A DNA stretch of 64,000 nucleotides from JACDAN01 sp963827705 (lineage in GTDB: Bacteria; Actinomycetota; Thermoleophilia; Gaiellales; Gaiellaceae), in contig CAWHBN010000013.1 in assembly GCA_963827705.1 (NCBI GenBank), positions 359,428 to 423,427 of the forward strand, given 5' to 3'. Position numbers and translations under genes: made by a program. The notes below the pieces were generated by a model that saw nothing but the letters and a program-made list of their open reading frames with translations, did no database searches and was not told the origin of the DNA. Below are positions 1 to 8,297 of the stretch, in pieces (position 1 is the first letter of the stretch; each line of letters opens with the position of its first letter).

Positions 1-2
1 AG

Positions 3-686
3 GTCGCGCGCATGCTCGGGCGGGAGCTGGCCGCTGCCGGCCTCGTAGTCGTCAGCGGGCTGGCCCGGGGAATCGACGGCGAGGCGCATCGCGGCGCCCT
101 CGAGAGCGGCGGCCCCACCGTCGGAGTTCTCGGCTGCGGCATCGACCGCGACTACCCGGCCGCCAACGCATCGCTCTCGCGGCGAATGGAGGACGGCGGG
201 CTCGTCGTCTCCGAGTACGAGGCGGGAGTGGAGCCCGCGCCATGGCGATTCCCGGCGAGGAATCGGATCATCGCCGGCCTCTGCGAAGCAGTCGTGGTCG
301 TCGAGGCCCGTGAGCGGAGCGGCGCCTTGATCACCGCGGACTTCGCTCTCGAGGAGGGGCGGGAGGTCTTCGCCGTGCCGGGCGAGATCACGAGCGCGCT
401 CTCGGTCGGGTCGAATGCGCTTCTGCGGCTCGGGGCCACCCCGCTGACCGGATCGGGCGACGTCCTCGAGGCGCTGGGGATCGAGCGGGTTGAGGCGGTC
501 GCGGATCCGGACGTCTCCGAGGCGGCCAGGCGAGTTCTGGGCTTGGTTCGAGACACGCCGGCGGGGGCGGACGAGCTGGTCGCCAAGGCCTCGCTCGAGG
601 CCGGCGCGGTCAGCGTGGCGCTGACCGAGCTGGAGCTCGTGGGCCTCGTCGCGGCGGCTGACGGCGTTTACCGGGCGGTGCGGTGA
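3..686 (+). CDS. dprA: DNA-processing protein DprA, C-terminal part (left-truncated by window edge)
   Basis: DprA/Smf binds single-stranded DNA in the cytoplasm and helps load RecA on incoming DNA during transformation. The frame is open to the left edge (Val-Ala-Arg precede the first Met at 12), so the true start lies upstream. The visible part begins in the Rossmann-like core: the SGLARGIDGEAH signature is at about residues 18-29 counted from the Met, followed by GCGIDRDYP and PARNRIIAGL, both typical of the family. A winged-helix-like tail occupies roughly the last 60 residues (AARRVLGLVRDTP onward). The FAD oxidoreductase gene follows after 19 bases. Family identity is secure; only length and start are unknown. 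Confidence 0.93.
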   Translation, partial: VARMLGRELAAAGLVVVSGLARGIDGEAHRGALESGGPTVGVLGCGIDRDYPAANASLSRRMEDGGLVVSEYEAGVEPAPWRFPARNRIIAGLCEAVVVVEARERSGALITADFALEEGREVFAVPGEITSALSVGSNALLRLGATPLTGSGDVLEALGIERVEAVADPDVSEAARRVLGLVRDTPAGADELVAKASLEAGAVSVALTELELVGLVAAADGVYRAVR

Positions 687-693
687 CGGTGTC

Positions 694-699
694 TACGAT
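694..699 (+). promoter_or_regulatory. Putative -10 hexamer for a leaderless transcript
   Basis: TACGAT ends 6 bases before the GTG start at 706, placing transcription initiation at or next to the start codon. No convincing -35 hexamer is visible. No Shine-Dalgarno sequence separates it from the GTG. Confidence 0.4.
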
Positions 700-705
700 C
701 GCCGC

Positions 706-1830
706 GTGGAGAAGCCGTACTGGCTGGACGAGCCGGCTGAGCCCTTGGACGCCGGGCGGCACGACGGCCCCGTCGACGTCGCGATCGTCGGCGGCGGCGT
801 CACGGGCTGCTCCTGTGCGCTCACGCTGGCCGAGGCCGGAATGCGGGTTCGCCTGTACGAGGCGCGCACGATCGCCTCCGGCGCGAGCGGGCGGAACGGC
901 GGCTTTGCCCTTCGTGGTGGCGCCATGCAGTACGACGTCGCCCGAGCGACGTTCGGGCCTGAACGCGCAGCGGCGTTCTGGCGCCTGACCGAGCGCACGC
1001 TCGATCGGATGGCCGAGCTCGCCGGCGACGCGTTCCGGCGCGTCGGCAGTCTCCGGCTGGCCGCAGACGAACAAGAGAGAGACGAGCTGCGAGCGGAACA
1101 CGACGCGTTGCACGCGGACGGCTTCGCCGTAGAGTGGGTCGACGAGCTGCCCGAGCGACTCGCCGGCACGTACCACGCGGCGATCGTCAACCCGGATGAC
1201 GGGGCGCTCTTTCCCGGGCGCTGGGTGCGGCGCCTGGCGTCCAGGGCCGTCGAGGCGGGAGCGGATGTCCGTGAGGGGACCCGGGTCACGTCACTGGACG
1301 AGCTCGATGCGGAGCACGTCGTGATCGCGTCCGACGGCTACCGGAGTGGCCTCGTCGCCGAGCTCGACGACGTCGTCCGTCCGACCCGCGGTCAGGTCGT
1401 CGCCACCGAGCCGTTGCCCGAGCTCCTCTACGAGCGGCCGCACTACGCCCGCCATGGGTTCGACTACTGGCAGCAGCTTCCCGACGGCAGGCTCGTTGCC
1501 GGTGGCAGGCGCGACGTCACGCTCGAGCTCGAGTTCACGCCGGAGGAGTCGACGACGGCGCCCGTTCAGGCTGCGCTCGAGGCGTTGGTACAGGACCTTG
1601 TCGGGTACCTGCCTCCGATCACGCACCGCTGGGCCGGGATCTTCGGGACGTCGCCTGACGATCTGCCGCTCGTGGGCTTGATGCCGGGACGTGAGCGCGT
1701 CTGGGCCTCCGGCGGCTACTCGGGGCACGGAAACGTGCTCGGGCTCGCATCCGGGGACCTCGTCGCGAAGGCGATCCTGGGCCGGCGCGAGCCCGAGCTC
1801 GAGCTCTTCGATCCTGCGCGGTTTCTCTAG
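706..1830 (+). CDS. FAD-dependent oxidoreductase, DAO/PuuB-like
   Basis: Predicted flavin amine oxidase of the D-amino-acid-oxidase fold, closest in pattern to gamma-glutamylputrescine or glycine oxidases. The N-terminal Rossmann motif VAIVGGGVTG is at about residues 26-35, followed by a family-typical ASGASGRNGGFALRGG segment where FAD binds. The C-terminus has the expected TRGQVVATEPL and SGGYSGHGNVLGLASG signatures. At 374 residues it is of normal length. The start is GTG with a -10-like TACGAT just upstream, suggesting leaderless expression. Its stop codon overlaps the stop of the opposing VOC gene. The substrate cannot be read from sequence. Confidence 0.85.
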   Translation: MEKPYWLDEPAEPLDAGRHDGPVDVAIVGGGVTGCSCALTLAEAGMRVRLYEARTIASGASGRNGGFALRGGAMQYDVARATFGPERAAAFWRLTERTLDRMAELAGDAFRRVGSLRLAADEQERDELRAEHDALHADGFAVEWVDELPERLAGTYHAAIVNPDDGALFPGRWVRRLASRAVEAGADVREGTRVTSLDELDAEHVVIASDGYRSGLVAELDDVVRPTRGQVVATEPLPELLYERPHYARHGFDYWQQLPDGRLVAGGRRDVTLELEFTPEESTTAPVQAALEALVQDLVGYLPPITHRWAGIFGTSPDDLPLVGLMPGRERVWASGGYSGHGNVLGLASGDLVAKAILGRREPELELFDPARFL

Positions 1831-2195
1831 CCCTCTTCCGGCGCCGGCGCGTTCTCGTCGTTCTGCCACATCGAGAACGAGTTGCCCTCGGTGTCCTTGG
1901 CGTGTGCGAACCAGCCCATGCCCGGCACGGGGCTCTTCTCCTCCACCGAGCCTCCCAGCTGCTGCACCTTCTCACGTGCTGCGTCGAGATCCTCGACGGC
2001 GAAGTAGACGGTGAGACCGTTCTGACCATCCCGCGGCATGAGGCCCCCGCCGGACTGCTGATCGTCGTTCTGGAACATGTAGTACTCGACCGGCCCGTCG
2101 TAGCTCTGCCATTCGATGCCGAAGATGCTCGACCAGAACTCCTTCGCGCGGTTCGTGTCGTCGGCGGGAATCTCGAAATGCACGACCTTGCTCAT
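1827..2195 (-). CDS. VOC (glyoxalase/bleomycin-resistance fold) family protein
   Basis: A single-module vicinal-oxygen-chelate protein of 122 residues. The ATG at 2195 is chosen because a strong GAAGGAGAG ribosome site lies just upstream; the reading frame continues further but lacks such a site. It begins VVHFEIPADDTNRAKEFW, the standard first strand and helix of the fold, and ends with GMGWFAHAKDTEGNSFSMWQ, the usual last metal-ligand region. Proteins of this small size (YdhR/CarD-unrelated VOC type) work as dimers. Metal and substrate are unknown. It is convergent with the upstream flavoprotein gene, with stops overlapping in a CTAG. Confidence 0.85.
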   Translation of the reverse strand: MSKVVHFEIPADDTNRAKEFWSSIFGIEWQSYDGPVEYYMFQNDDQQSGGGLMPRDGQNGLTVYFAVEDLDAAREKVQQLGGSVEEKSPVPGMGWFAHAKDTEGNSFSMWQNDENAPAPEEG

Positions 2196-2412
2196 CCGCT
2201 CTCTCCTTCTCGACCCTCGGTCGGTATCGATTTCCTGGACGTCCGAGAAGCTACCCGCGCTGGCGCCGGACCAAGAGCGCTTCACCACCTCATTACCGAT
2301 CGCTGGGACCAGTGGTTGACGTGGCGAGGGGCGCCTGTTTGGCTGACCGGTGACTCGCGGAGAACCTCGAGCCTGCCTTCGTCACCTCGTTCTGGAAGAT
2401 TCGGGAGTCGAC

Positions 2413-3354
2413 CTAGAGGTCGATCCTCGGCACGGTGAGGTCGCCTCTGCGCTCCATCACCGCCAGCGCGATCGCCAAGTCCTGTATCGCTAGCCCGGTC
2501 GAGTCGAAGATCGTGATCTCGTCGGGCGACTGACGGCCGGTTGCCGATCCGATCAGCACGTCGCCAAGCTGCCTCGCGTCGTCCTGGGTGATCGCACCGG
2601 CCTCGACCGCGTGTGCGAGGTCGCCGTTGTGGCTCGCCTGCTCCCAGTCGTCGCAGAAGATCTGGACGCGCGCGACCTCCTCGACCGCGATCTCGGCCTT
2701 GCCCGGCCCGTCCGCGCCCATCAGGCTCGCGTGCTGGCCCGGGCGCAAGCTCCCCGGCCCGAAGACGACCGCGTGCCCCGGCGTCACCGTCACCACGAGG
2801 TCGGCGCCGAGCGCCTCGTCTCGGCTCCGAGCGACCCGCCCGCCGACCTCCTGGGCAGTCCGCTCGGCCCGCCCGGCGTCCACGTCCCACACGATCACGT
2901 CGCGGCCGCGGGCGACGAACGTCCTCGCCACCGCCCGCCCGTTCACGCCTGCGCCGATCACCGACGCCGCATGCGCGTCCGGCCGCCCGAGCACCTCCGC
3001 GGCGAGCACCGCGGCGGCACCGGTCCGCAGCGCCGTCACGGCCCCCGCTTCGAGCACGGCGACGGGCATGCCGTTCGACGCATCCGAGAGCAGGACGAGC
3101 CCTGCCACCGTCGGCAAGCCGATCTCGGGATTGCCCGGAAAAGACGTCACCCATTTCAAGAGAGCGTGCCCAGCCCCGAGTGCCGGCATCGCCCGGAAAT
3201 CACCGGCCGGATACGCCGGCACGTAGACCTTGGGCGGCATCGACCACTCGCCGCGCGCGTACGCGACGAACGCCTCCCGGACGACCTCGACCGCCCGCTC
3301 GGGCGGCACCGCGGCCTCGATGACCGCAGCGCCGAACACCGGAACCTGCGTCAA
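2413..3354 (-). CDS. Ornithine cyclodeaminase / mu-crystallin family dehydrogenase
   Basis: NAD(P)-dependent enzyme of the ornithine cyclodeaminase/mu-crystallin/alanine dehydrogenase family, 313 residues. It shows the family pattern: GVPTVAGL-like LPTVAGLVLLSD, the ALRTGAAAVLAAEVL helix, a Rossmann fold VIGAGVNGRAV near residue 130, and the late IFDSTGLAIQDLA signature. The start is a TTG inside a TTGA overlap with the pntB stop, so translation is probably coupled to the transhydrogenase operon. Substrate could be ornithine, an imino acid or an opine-type compound; the sequence alone does not decide. A coupling to transhydrogenase would make sense for an enzyme that consumes or makes NADPH. 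Confidence 0.85.
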   Translation of the reverse strand: MTQVPVFGAAVIEAAVPPERAVEVVREAFVAYARGEWSMPPKVYVPAYPAGDFRAMPALGAGHALLKWVTSFPGNPEIGLPTVAGLVLLSDASNGMPVAVLEAGAVTALRTGAAAVLAAEVLGRPDAHAASVIGAGVNGRAVARTFVARGRDVIVWDVDAGRAERTAQEVGGRVARSRDEALGADLVVTVTPGHAVVFGPGSLRPGQHASLMGADGPGKAEIAVEEVARVQIFCDDWEQASHNGDLAHAVEAGAITQDDARQLGDVLIGSATGRQSPDEITIFDSTGLAIQDLAIALAVMERRGDLTVPRIDL

Positions 3355-4745
3355 ACGGCCTTCAGGGACGCGGCGAGCCGTTCGAGCGCCGCCTTCGCGT
3401 CGTCGAAGAGCATCACGGTCTTCGGGTCGTAGAACAACGGGTTGTCGACGCCCGCGAAGCCGGGGGAGAGGCTGCGCTTGATGATCACGACGTTGTGCGC
3501 GCGGTCGACGTCGAGGATCGGCATCCCGTAGATCGGGTTCCCGGGCTGGTTCCGAGCCGCCGGGTTGACGACGTCGTTGGCGCCGACGACGACCACGACG
3601 TCGGTCTGCGGAAACTCGGGGTTGATCTCGTCCATCTCGAAGAGCTCGTCGTACGGCACGTTGGCCTCCGCGAGCAGCACGTTCATGTGCCCGGGCATGC
3701 GGCCGGCGACCGGATGGATCGCGTACCGGACGTCGACGCCCTTGTCCTCCAGCAGGTCGCCGAGATTGCGCACGTCGTGCTGCGCCTGAGCGACCGCCAG
3801 CCCGTATCCCGGGACGAAGACGACACGTCGGGCGTAGGCGAGCATGAAGGCGATGTCGTCGGCCGACGCCGTTCGGACCGACCCGTCGCCGTCGACGGCT
3901 GCCACCGCAGCGGCCGCGCCTTCCGGCGCCCCGCCGAACGCACCGAACAGCGTCAGCCGCAGCGGCCGTCCCATCGCCTTGCCCATGAGGATCGTCAGCA
4001 GGGTTCCCGAGGCGCCGACGAGCGTCCCGCCGATGATCAGCGCCGTGTTGTTGAGCACGAAGCCCGTCGAGGCGGCAGCCAGCCCCGTAAACGCGTTCAG
4101 CAGCGAGATCACGACCGGCATGTCCGCGCCGCCGATCGGCAGCACGAAGAGGAGCCCGAAGACGAGCGCACCGAGCATCAACAAGGCAAGCCAGATGCCT
4201 TGCTCGGTGACCGCGGTCAGCGCGATCGCGGCCAGGAGCGTCAGCGCGAGCAGCGCAACAGTGAGGTTCTGCGCCGGCGCAAGGATCGGCCGCCCGGGAA
4301 CGAGCTCCTGCAGCTTCCCGTACGCCACGAGGCTCCCCCAGAAGCTGACGGAGCCGACGACCGCAGAGAAGAGGATCCCGATGAGCAGCTCGCCCGGAAG
4401 CCGCCCCGGGTCGCCCGCGCGGCTGTGGTATTCGGCAGCCGCGATCAGCGCCGCCGCCCCGCCGCCGACGCCGTTGAACAGCGCGACCATCTGCGGCATC
4501 GCGGTCATTCGCACAGCCCGCGCCGAGACGACGCCGATGACGGTCCCGACCGCCATCCCCGCAACGATCAGCCAGTAGCGCTCGAGCCCCTCGATCGCGA
4601 ACGTGAAGCCGACCGCGATCGCCATTCCCGCGGCTGCGACGAGGTTCCCCGACCGGGCCGTCCGCGGATGAGACAGCCGCTTGATCCCAACGATGAGGCA
4701 GATCGCCGCCACGAGATAGGCGACGTCGATCCAGGTCCTACTCAC
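3351..4745 (-). CDS. pntB: NAD(P) transhydrogenase subunit beta (PntB)
   Basis: Membrane subunit of the proton-translocating transhydrogenase, which uses proton motive force to reduce NADP+ with NADH. The first about 260 residues form a run of hydrophobic membrane helices; the C-terminal domain III binds NADP(H), with GYGLAVAQAQ, the HPVAGRMPGHMNVLLAEA block and VGANDVVNPAA all present. Length (464) is normal. The GTG start overlaps the end of pntA2 by 8 bases, and its own stop overlaps the next start, giving a tight pntA1-pntA2-pntB-ocd operon. Confidence 0.96.
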   Translation of the reverse strand: MSRTWIDVAYLVAAICLIVGIKRLSHPRTARSGNLVAAAGMAIAVGFTFAIEGLERYWLIVAGMAVGTVIGVVSARAVRMTAMPQMVALFNGVGGGAAALIAAAEYHSRAGDPGRLPGELLIGILFSAVVGSVSFWGSLVAYGKLQELVPGRPILAPAQNLTVALLALTLLAAIALTAVTEQGIWLALLMLGALVFGLLFVLPIGGADMPVVISLLNAFTGLAAASTGFVLNNTALIIGGTLVGASGTLLTILMGKAMGRPLRLTLFGAFGGAPEGAAAAVAAVDGDGSVRTASADDIAFMLAYARRVVFVPGYGLAVAQAQHDVRNLGDLLEDKGVDVRYAIHPVAGRMPGHMNVLLAEANVPYDELFEMDEINPEFPQTDVVVVVGANDVVNPAARNQPGNPIYGMPILDVDRAHNVVIIKRSLSPGFAGVDNPLFYDPKTVMLFDDAKAALERLAASLKAV

Positions 4746-5046
4746 GCTTCTCCGTGTCCTCGCCGGGCCGCCGCTTGAACATCTCCAGCATCCGGTCGGT
4801 CACGAGGAAGCCGCCGACGATGTTGATCGTGCCGAACACGACGGCGATGAACCCGAACACCTGCTCCAGCGTCGAATCGGCGGTGCCCACGATCAGCATC
4901 GCGCCGATCAGGACGATCCCGTGGATCGCGTTCGTGCCGGACATGAGCGGCGTGTGCAGCATCGTCGGCACCTTCGCGATCAGCTCGAAGCCGAGGAAGA
5001 CCGCGAGCGCGAAGATCGTCAGCTCGGCGACGAGCTGCGTGCTCAC
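4738..5046 (-). CDS. pntA2: NAD(P) transhydrogenase subunit alpha part 2 (membrane part)
   Basis: Short membrane subunit (102 residues) that in the three-gene form of the enzyme carries the helices fused to PntA in E. coli. It shows three hydrophobic segments and the conserved MLHTPLMSGTNAIHGIVLIGAM stretch that lines the proton path. The GTG start sits in a GTGA overlap with the pntA1 stop. It completes a split-alpha transhydrogenase as found in many actinobacteria and alphaproteobacteria. Confidence 0.95.
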   Translation of the reverse strand: MSTQLVAELTIFALAVFLGFELIAKVPTMLHTPLMSGTNAIHGIVLIGAMLIVGTADSTLEQVFGFIAVVFGTINIVGGFLVTDRMLEMFKRRPGEDTEKRE

Positions 5047-6140
5047 GCCGGCACCTCCTCGCGCCGCGTCACACAGGCGCCTGCTGTGATCTCGTCGTCC
5101 CAGTCGAGCATGAGCTCGCCCTCGGGCGCGAGGTGCGTGAGCAGCGCCTGGACGTTTCGCGAGAACAGCCGGCTTGCATCGACTGGCACGGTGCTCGGGA
5201 GATTCGTGTGCCCGACGATCGTCACGCCCTCGCGTTCCACCTCTTCGCCCGGCTCGGTGAGCTCGCAGTTTCCGCCTGCCTCGGCCGCCAGGTCGACGAT
5301 CACCGACCCGTCTCGCATCGCTTCGACCGCCGAGGCCGGGATGAGCGTCGGCGCCGGCCGCCCGGGGATCAGCGCGGTGGTCACGACAACGTCGAAATCG
5401 GCCATGCGCCGCTCCAGCTCTGCCTGCTGCCGCAGCAGCTCCTCGTCGCTCAGCTCGCGCGCGTAGCCGCCGGAGGTCTCCTCGCCGACCACGCCGAGAT
5501 CGAGAAAGCTCGCGCCGAGGCTCTCGACCTGCTCGCGCACCACGGGGCGCACGTCGTAGCCGGACACGACCGCTCCGAGCCGCCGCGCCGTCGCGATCGC
5601 CTGGAGGCCGGCGACCCCGGCACCCAGCACGAGCACCTTCGCGGGCGGAACCGTCCCCGCCGCGGTCATCAGCATGGGGAAGAACCTCGGCAGCCGGTCG
5701 GCGGCGACCAACACGGCCTTGTAGCCCGACACCGTGGCCTGCGAGGAGAGCGCGTCCATCGGCTGGGCGCGGGTGATTCGCGGGACCGACTCGAGCGCGA
5801 AGCCGGTGACCCCGCGCCGCGCCAGGCGCTCGATGCCGTCCGGATCCGTCAGCGGCTGCAGGAACGCGATCAGGATCGAGCCTTCCGGCAAGCGCTCGAC
5901 TTCTTCGGCTGACGGCTTCTGCACCTTCACGACGCCCTCCGCGCCGGCGAAGAGCTCGCCGAGGCCGACCACCTCCGCCCCCGCCTCGCGGTACGCCGAG
6001 TCCGAGAAGGCCGCCGCCTCGCCGGCTCCATGCTCGACCGCAACGTCGAACCCTCCCGCGGCAAGCTTCCCGACGATCTCGGGGACGAGCGCCACACGAC
6101 GCTCACCCGGCGCGATCTCTTTCGGAACGGCGACCCTCAC
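5043..6140 (-). CDS. pntA1: NAD(P) transhydrogenase subunit alpha part 1 (NAD-binding)
   Basis: Soluble domain I, related to alanine dehydrogenase, that binds NADH and passes hydride to PntB. It starts VRVAVPKEIAPGERRVALVP, the standard N-terminus of the family, so the GTG at 6140 is chosen although the open frame runs on to 6968; no clear ribosome site is visible. The Rossmann motif VLGAGVAGLQAIATARRLGA and the RQAELERRMADFDVVVTTALIPGRPAP region are intact. At 365 residues it is normal for the split form. It is the first gene of the transhydrogenase operon. Confidence 0.94.
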   Translation of the reverse strand: MRVAVPKEIAPGERRVALVPEIVGKLAAGGFDVAVEHGAGEAAAFSDSAYREAGAEVVGLGELFAGAEGVVKVQKPSAEEVERLPEGSILIAFLQPLTDPDGIERLARRGVTGFALESVPRITRAQPMDALSSQATVSGYKAVLVAADRLPRFFPMLMTAAGTVPPAKVLVLGAGVAGLQAIATARRLGAVVSGYDVRPVVREQVESLGASFLDLGVVGEETSGGYARELSDEELLRQQAELERRMADFDVVVTTALIPGRPAPTLIPASAVEAMRDGSVIVDLAAEAGGNCELTEPGEEVEREGVTIVGHTNLPSTVPVDASRLFSRNVQALLTHLAPEGELMLDWDDEITAGACVTRREEVPA

Positions 6141-6165
6141 TGGCGGAGGAATCCTAAGCACGCCC

Positions 6166-6471
6166 TTGAACCAGGCACGCGTGGTGCTGACGGCGCTCTC
6201 GCACGCCATCGAGGCGAGGGACCCCTTCACGCGTGGCCATTCGGTCCGGGTGAGCGTGATCGCGGAGGTGATCGCGCAGGCTGGGATGGACGAGCTCCCG
6301 GACGCCTTCGACGCGATGATCTCCCACAGGCCGTACCGCCACGCGTTGCCCGTCCGCCGCGCCCTTGCCGAGGTGCGCGAGTGCGCCGGGACGCAGTTCG
6401 ATCCCGCCGTCGTCAGAGCGTTCCTCGCCGCCTGGGCCGAGGGCCATTTCGACGAGATCCGCGCGGCGTAG
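6166..6471 (+). pseudogene. HD-GYP domain remnant with the catalytic core deleted
   Basis: The frame reads LSHAIEARDPFTRGHSVRVS, the first helix of an HD-GYP cyclic-di-GMP phosphodiesterase, then jumps after about 15 residues directly to PDAFDAMISHRPYRHALPV and CAGTQFDPAVVRAFL, the end of the same domain. The central part with the HD doublet, the other metal-binding histidines and the GYP loop is missing, roughly 70-80 residues. It cannot be a phosphodiesterase. The frame is intact, so the loss looks like an in-frame internal deletion. It sits between the divergent pntA1 start and the SDR gene, 5 bases before the SDR ATG. TTG at 6166 or GTG at 6181 could start it. Confidence 0.8.
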
Positions 6472-6476
6472 CGCCG

Positions 6477-7172
6477 ATGCTCGACGGCAAGGTCGCGCTC
6501 GTGACCGGCGCTGCGGGAGGAATCGGACGAGTGCTCGTGGAGCGGCTGGCTCAGGAGGGTGGCACGGTCGTTCCGACCGACATCGAAGAAGCGGACGTCA
6601 CCGACCCTGCTGACGTTGCGCGCATGATCACCCGCGCCGAAGCCGAGCACGGCGGGCTCGACATCGTCGTCAACAATGCCGGTGGCTACGAGGAGCCGGT
6701 GTTTCCCGAGGCTCCTTTGGAGCACTGGAGCAAGGCACTCGACCTGAACCTGCATTCCGTCATGCTCGTGATCCAGGCCGCGATCCCTGTGCTGGAGCGG
6801 CGCGGCGGCGGCGCGATCGTGAACATCGCATCGTCTGCCGGCCTCGGCCTGGCGCCGTACGAAGGGGCTCCCGAGTACGCAGTCGCCAAGGCGGGCGTCA
6901 TTCGGCTGACCGCGTGCCTTGCTCCGCTGGCGGAGCGCGGCATCCGCGTGAACTGCGTTTGCCCGCACACGGTCGCGACGCCCGCGGTGCTTGCGGCGAT
7001 CCGCGAAATCGGCGAGCGAGGCGGGCGGCTTCCGCAGGCGCTACGAGACCCTGCACTCGATCCGCACGAGGTCGCGGACGGCGTCATCGACTTGGTCACG
7101 GATGAATCGCACGCCGGCCGGGTGCTCGTGTTGCGCGGTCACGAGCCCCCGCGTCTCCTCCCGGCCGATTAG
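6477..7172 (+). CDS. Short-chain dehydrogenase/reductase (SDR)
   Basis: Classical SDR of 231 residues. The cofactor motif TGAAGGIG is at residues 10-17, NNAGGYE provides the NNAG motif, and YAVAKAG holds the catalytic Tyr-x-x-x-Lys with the upstream Ser in NIASSAG. RVNCVCPHTVATP follows as expected. An acidic residue at the end of strand 2 (PTDIEEADV) suggests NAD+ rather than NADP+. The ATG at 6477 begins the canonical MLDGKVALVTGAAG. Substrate is unknown. The gene follows the HD-GYP remnant and converges on the isocitrate dehydrogenase-like gene, with overlapping stop codons. Confidence 0.9.
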   Translation: MLDGKVALVTGAAGGIGRVLVERLAQEGGTVVPTDIEEADVTDPADVARMITRAEAEHGGLDIVVNNAGGYEEPVFPEAPLEHWSKALDLNLHSVMLVIQAAIPVLERRGGGAIVNIASSAGLGLAPYEGAPEYAVAKAGVIRLTACLAPLAERGIRVNCVCPHTVATPAVLAAIREIGERGGRLPQALRDPALDPHEVADGVIDLVTDESHAGRVLVLRGHEPPRLLPAD

Positions 7173-8239
7173 AGGCTCGACCAGACGTCGAGCTTCTGCT
7201 TCGCGCGGCGGATCACCTCGTCCGTGAACTCGCTCGTCGACGAGTGGCCGCTCAGATCGGCTGTCCTGATCCCTTCGGCGACTGCCTCGAGCGCGCCCTC
7301 GCGGATTGCCCGGCCCGCTTCCTGGGCCCGCTCGTCGCCGTACCCGAGGAGTGCCGCGGCGGCGAGGATCATCGCCATCGGGTTCGCGATGTTCTTGCCC
7401 TGGAGGGCCGGCGCGGTCCCGTGCGCCGCCTCGGCCATGACCGCGTCCGGCACATAGTCGTCGTCGAAGGCCACGAGCAGCGACTCGGCGCCCGCGATCG
7501 ATCCGAACAGTGGCAGCACGAGGTCCGAGAGGACGTCGCCGTCCCGGTTCAGCGTCGGGATGACGAGCGGCGCCCCGCTGGACGTGACGAGATAGGCGAA
7601 CGTCGCGTCGATCAGCTGCGGCTCGTACGGCACCTCCGGGTGCCGCTCGGCCGCCGCGTCCATCTCCTCCTTCAGCATCCCCTCGTAGACCGGGCTGACG
7701 GTGTACTTCGGGCCGCCGAAGACCTTGGCGCTCGTGCGCTCGGCAAGCCGGAACGCGAACTCCGCGACCGAGCGGCAGATGCGACGCTCGATGCGCTCGG
7801 TCCGGAACGCGACTTCCTCCTCGCCGTCGCCTTCGCGCCACTCCTTCGCGCCGTAGGCGTCGCCCACCGCCATGCGCACCACCGAGATCGGCGCATGGAC
7901 GCCGCCGAGCGGCACGACGCCGGGGATGCGCCGGCCGGTGCGCACGATCACCTTGCCGCCGATCTCCTCGCGGATGAGCCGGTTCGGCGAGCCGACGTCG
8001 TCCTTGCCCTCCGGCGTGATCGTCGCCGCCTTCAGTCCGAGGCCGTGCTCCCTGATCGCGGCCGCAGCCTCGTGGACGATCCCGTTCTCGGTCTTCCGCC
8101 GCGACTCGAGCGAGAGGTCGTAGCGAGGGAGATCGACCTCGAAGCCGATCACGTCGGGAGTGAGCACGCGAAGCGATTCCTCGAGGAGCTCCTGCCCTGT
8201 CTCGTCCCCCTCCAGCACGACGATCGTGTCGACGTCCAT
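7169..8239 (-). CDS. Isocitrate/isopropylmalate dehydrogenase family protein
   Basis: Beta-decarboxylating dehydrogenase of 356 residues, cytoplasmic. The family pattern is clear: VLEGDETGQELLEESL at the N-terminus, GRRIPGVVPLGGVH in the substrate region, FAYLVTSSGAPLVIPTLNRDGDVLSDL with metal-binding aspartates, and AAHGTAPALQGKNIANPMAMILAAAALL in the cofactor region. It probably acts as isocitrate dehydrogenase in the TCA cycle, which fits the aconitase gene 12 kb away, but isopropylmalate or homoisocitrate dehydrogenase activity cannot be excluded. A TAGCAT hexamer 9 bases before the ATG suggests a leaderless mRNA. Confidence 0.85.
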   Translation of the reverse strand: MDVDTIVVLEGDETGQELLEESLRVLTPDVIGFEVDLPRYDLSLESRRKTENGIVHEAAAAIREHGLGLKAATITPEGKDDVGSPNRLIREEIGGKVIVRTGRRIPGVVPLGGVHAPISVVRMAVGDAYGAKEWREGDGEEEVAFRTERIERRICRSVAEFAFRLAERTSAKVFGGPKYTVSPVYEGMLKEEMDAAAERHPEVPYEPQLIDATFAYLVTSSGAPLVIPTLNRDGDVLSDLVLPLFGSIAGAESLLVAFDDDYVPDAVMAEAAHGTAPALQGKNIANPMAMILAAAALLGYGDERAQEAGRAIREGALEAVAEGIRTADLSGHSSTSEFTDEVIRRAKQKLDVWSSL

Positions 8240-8248
8240 GGGCGCCGG

Positions 8249-8254
8249 ATGCTA
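8249..8254 (-). promoter_or_regulatory. Putative -10 hexamer of the isocitrate dehydrogenase-like gene
   Basis: On the minus strand TAGCAT lies 9 bases before the ATG at 8239, a leaderless-type spacing. No good -35 is seen. Confidence 0.35.
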
Positions 8255-8297
8255 CGCGGGATTCAAACTGGCGGGAGCTGGAGAGAGAAGCTGGACG

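Noticed and set aside
6141..6968. N-terminal extension of pntA1 to 6968
   Set aside because: The extra residues have no homology and overlap the HD-GYP remnant and the SDR gene; family homology begins at the GTG at 6140.
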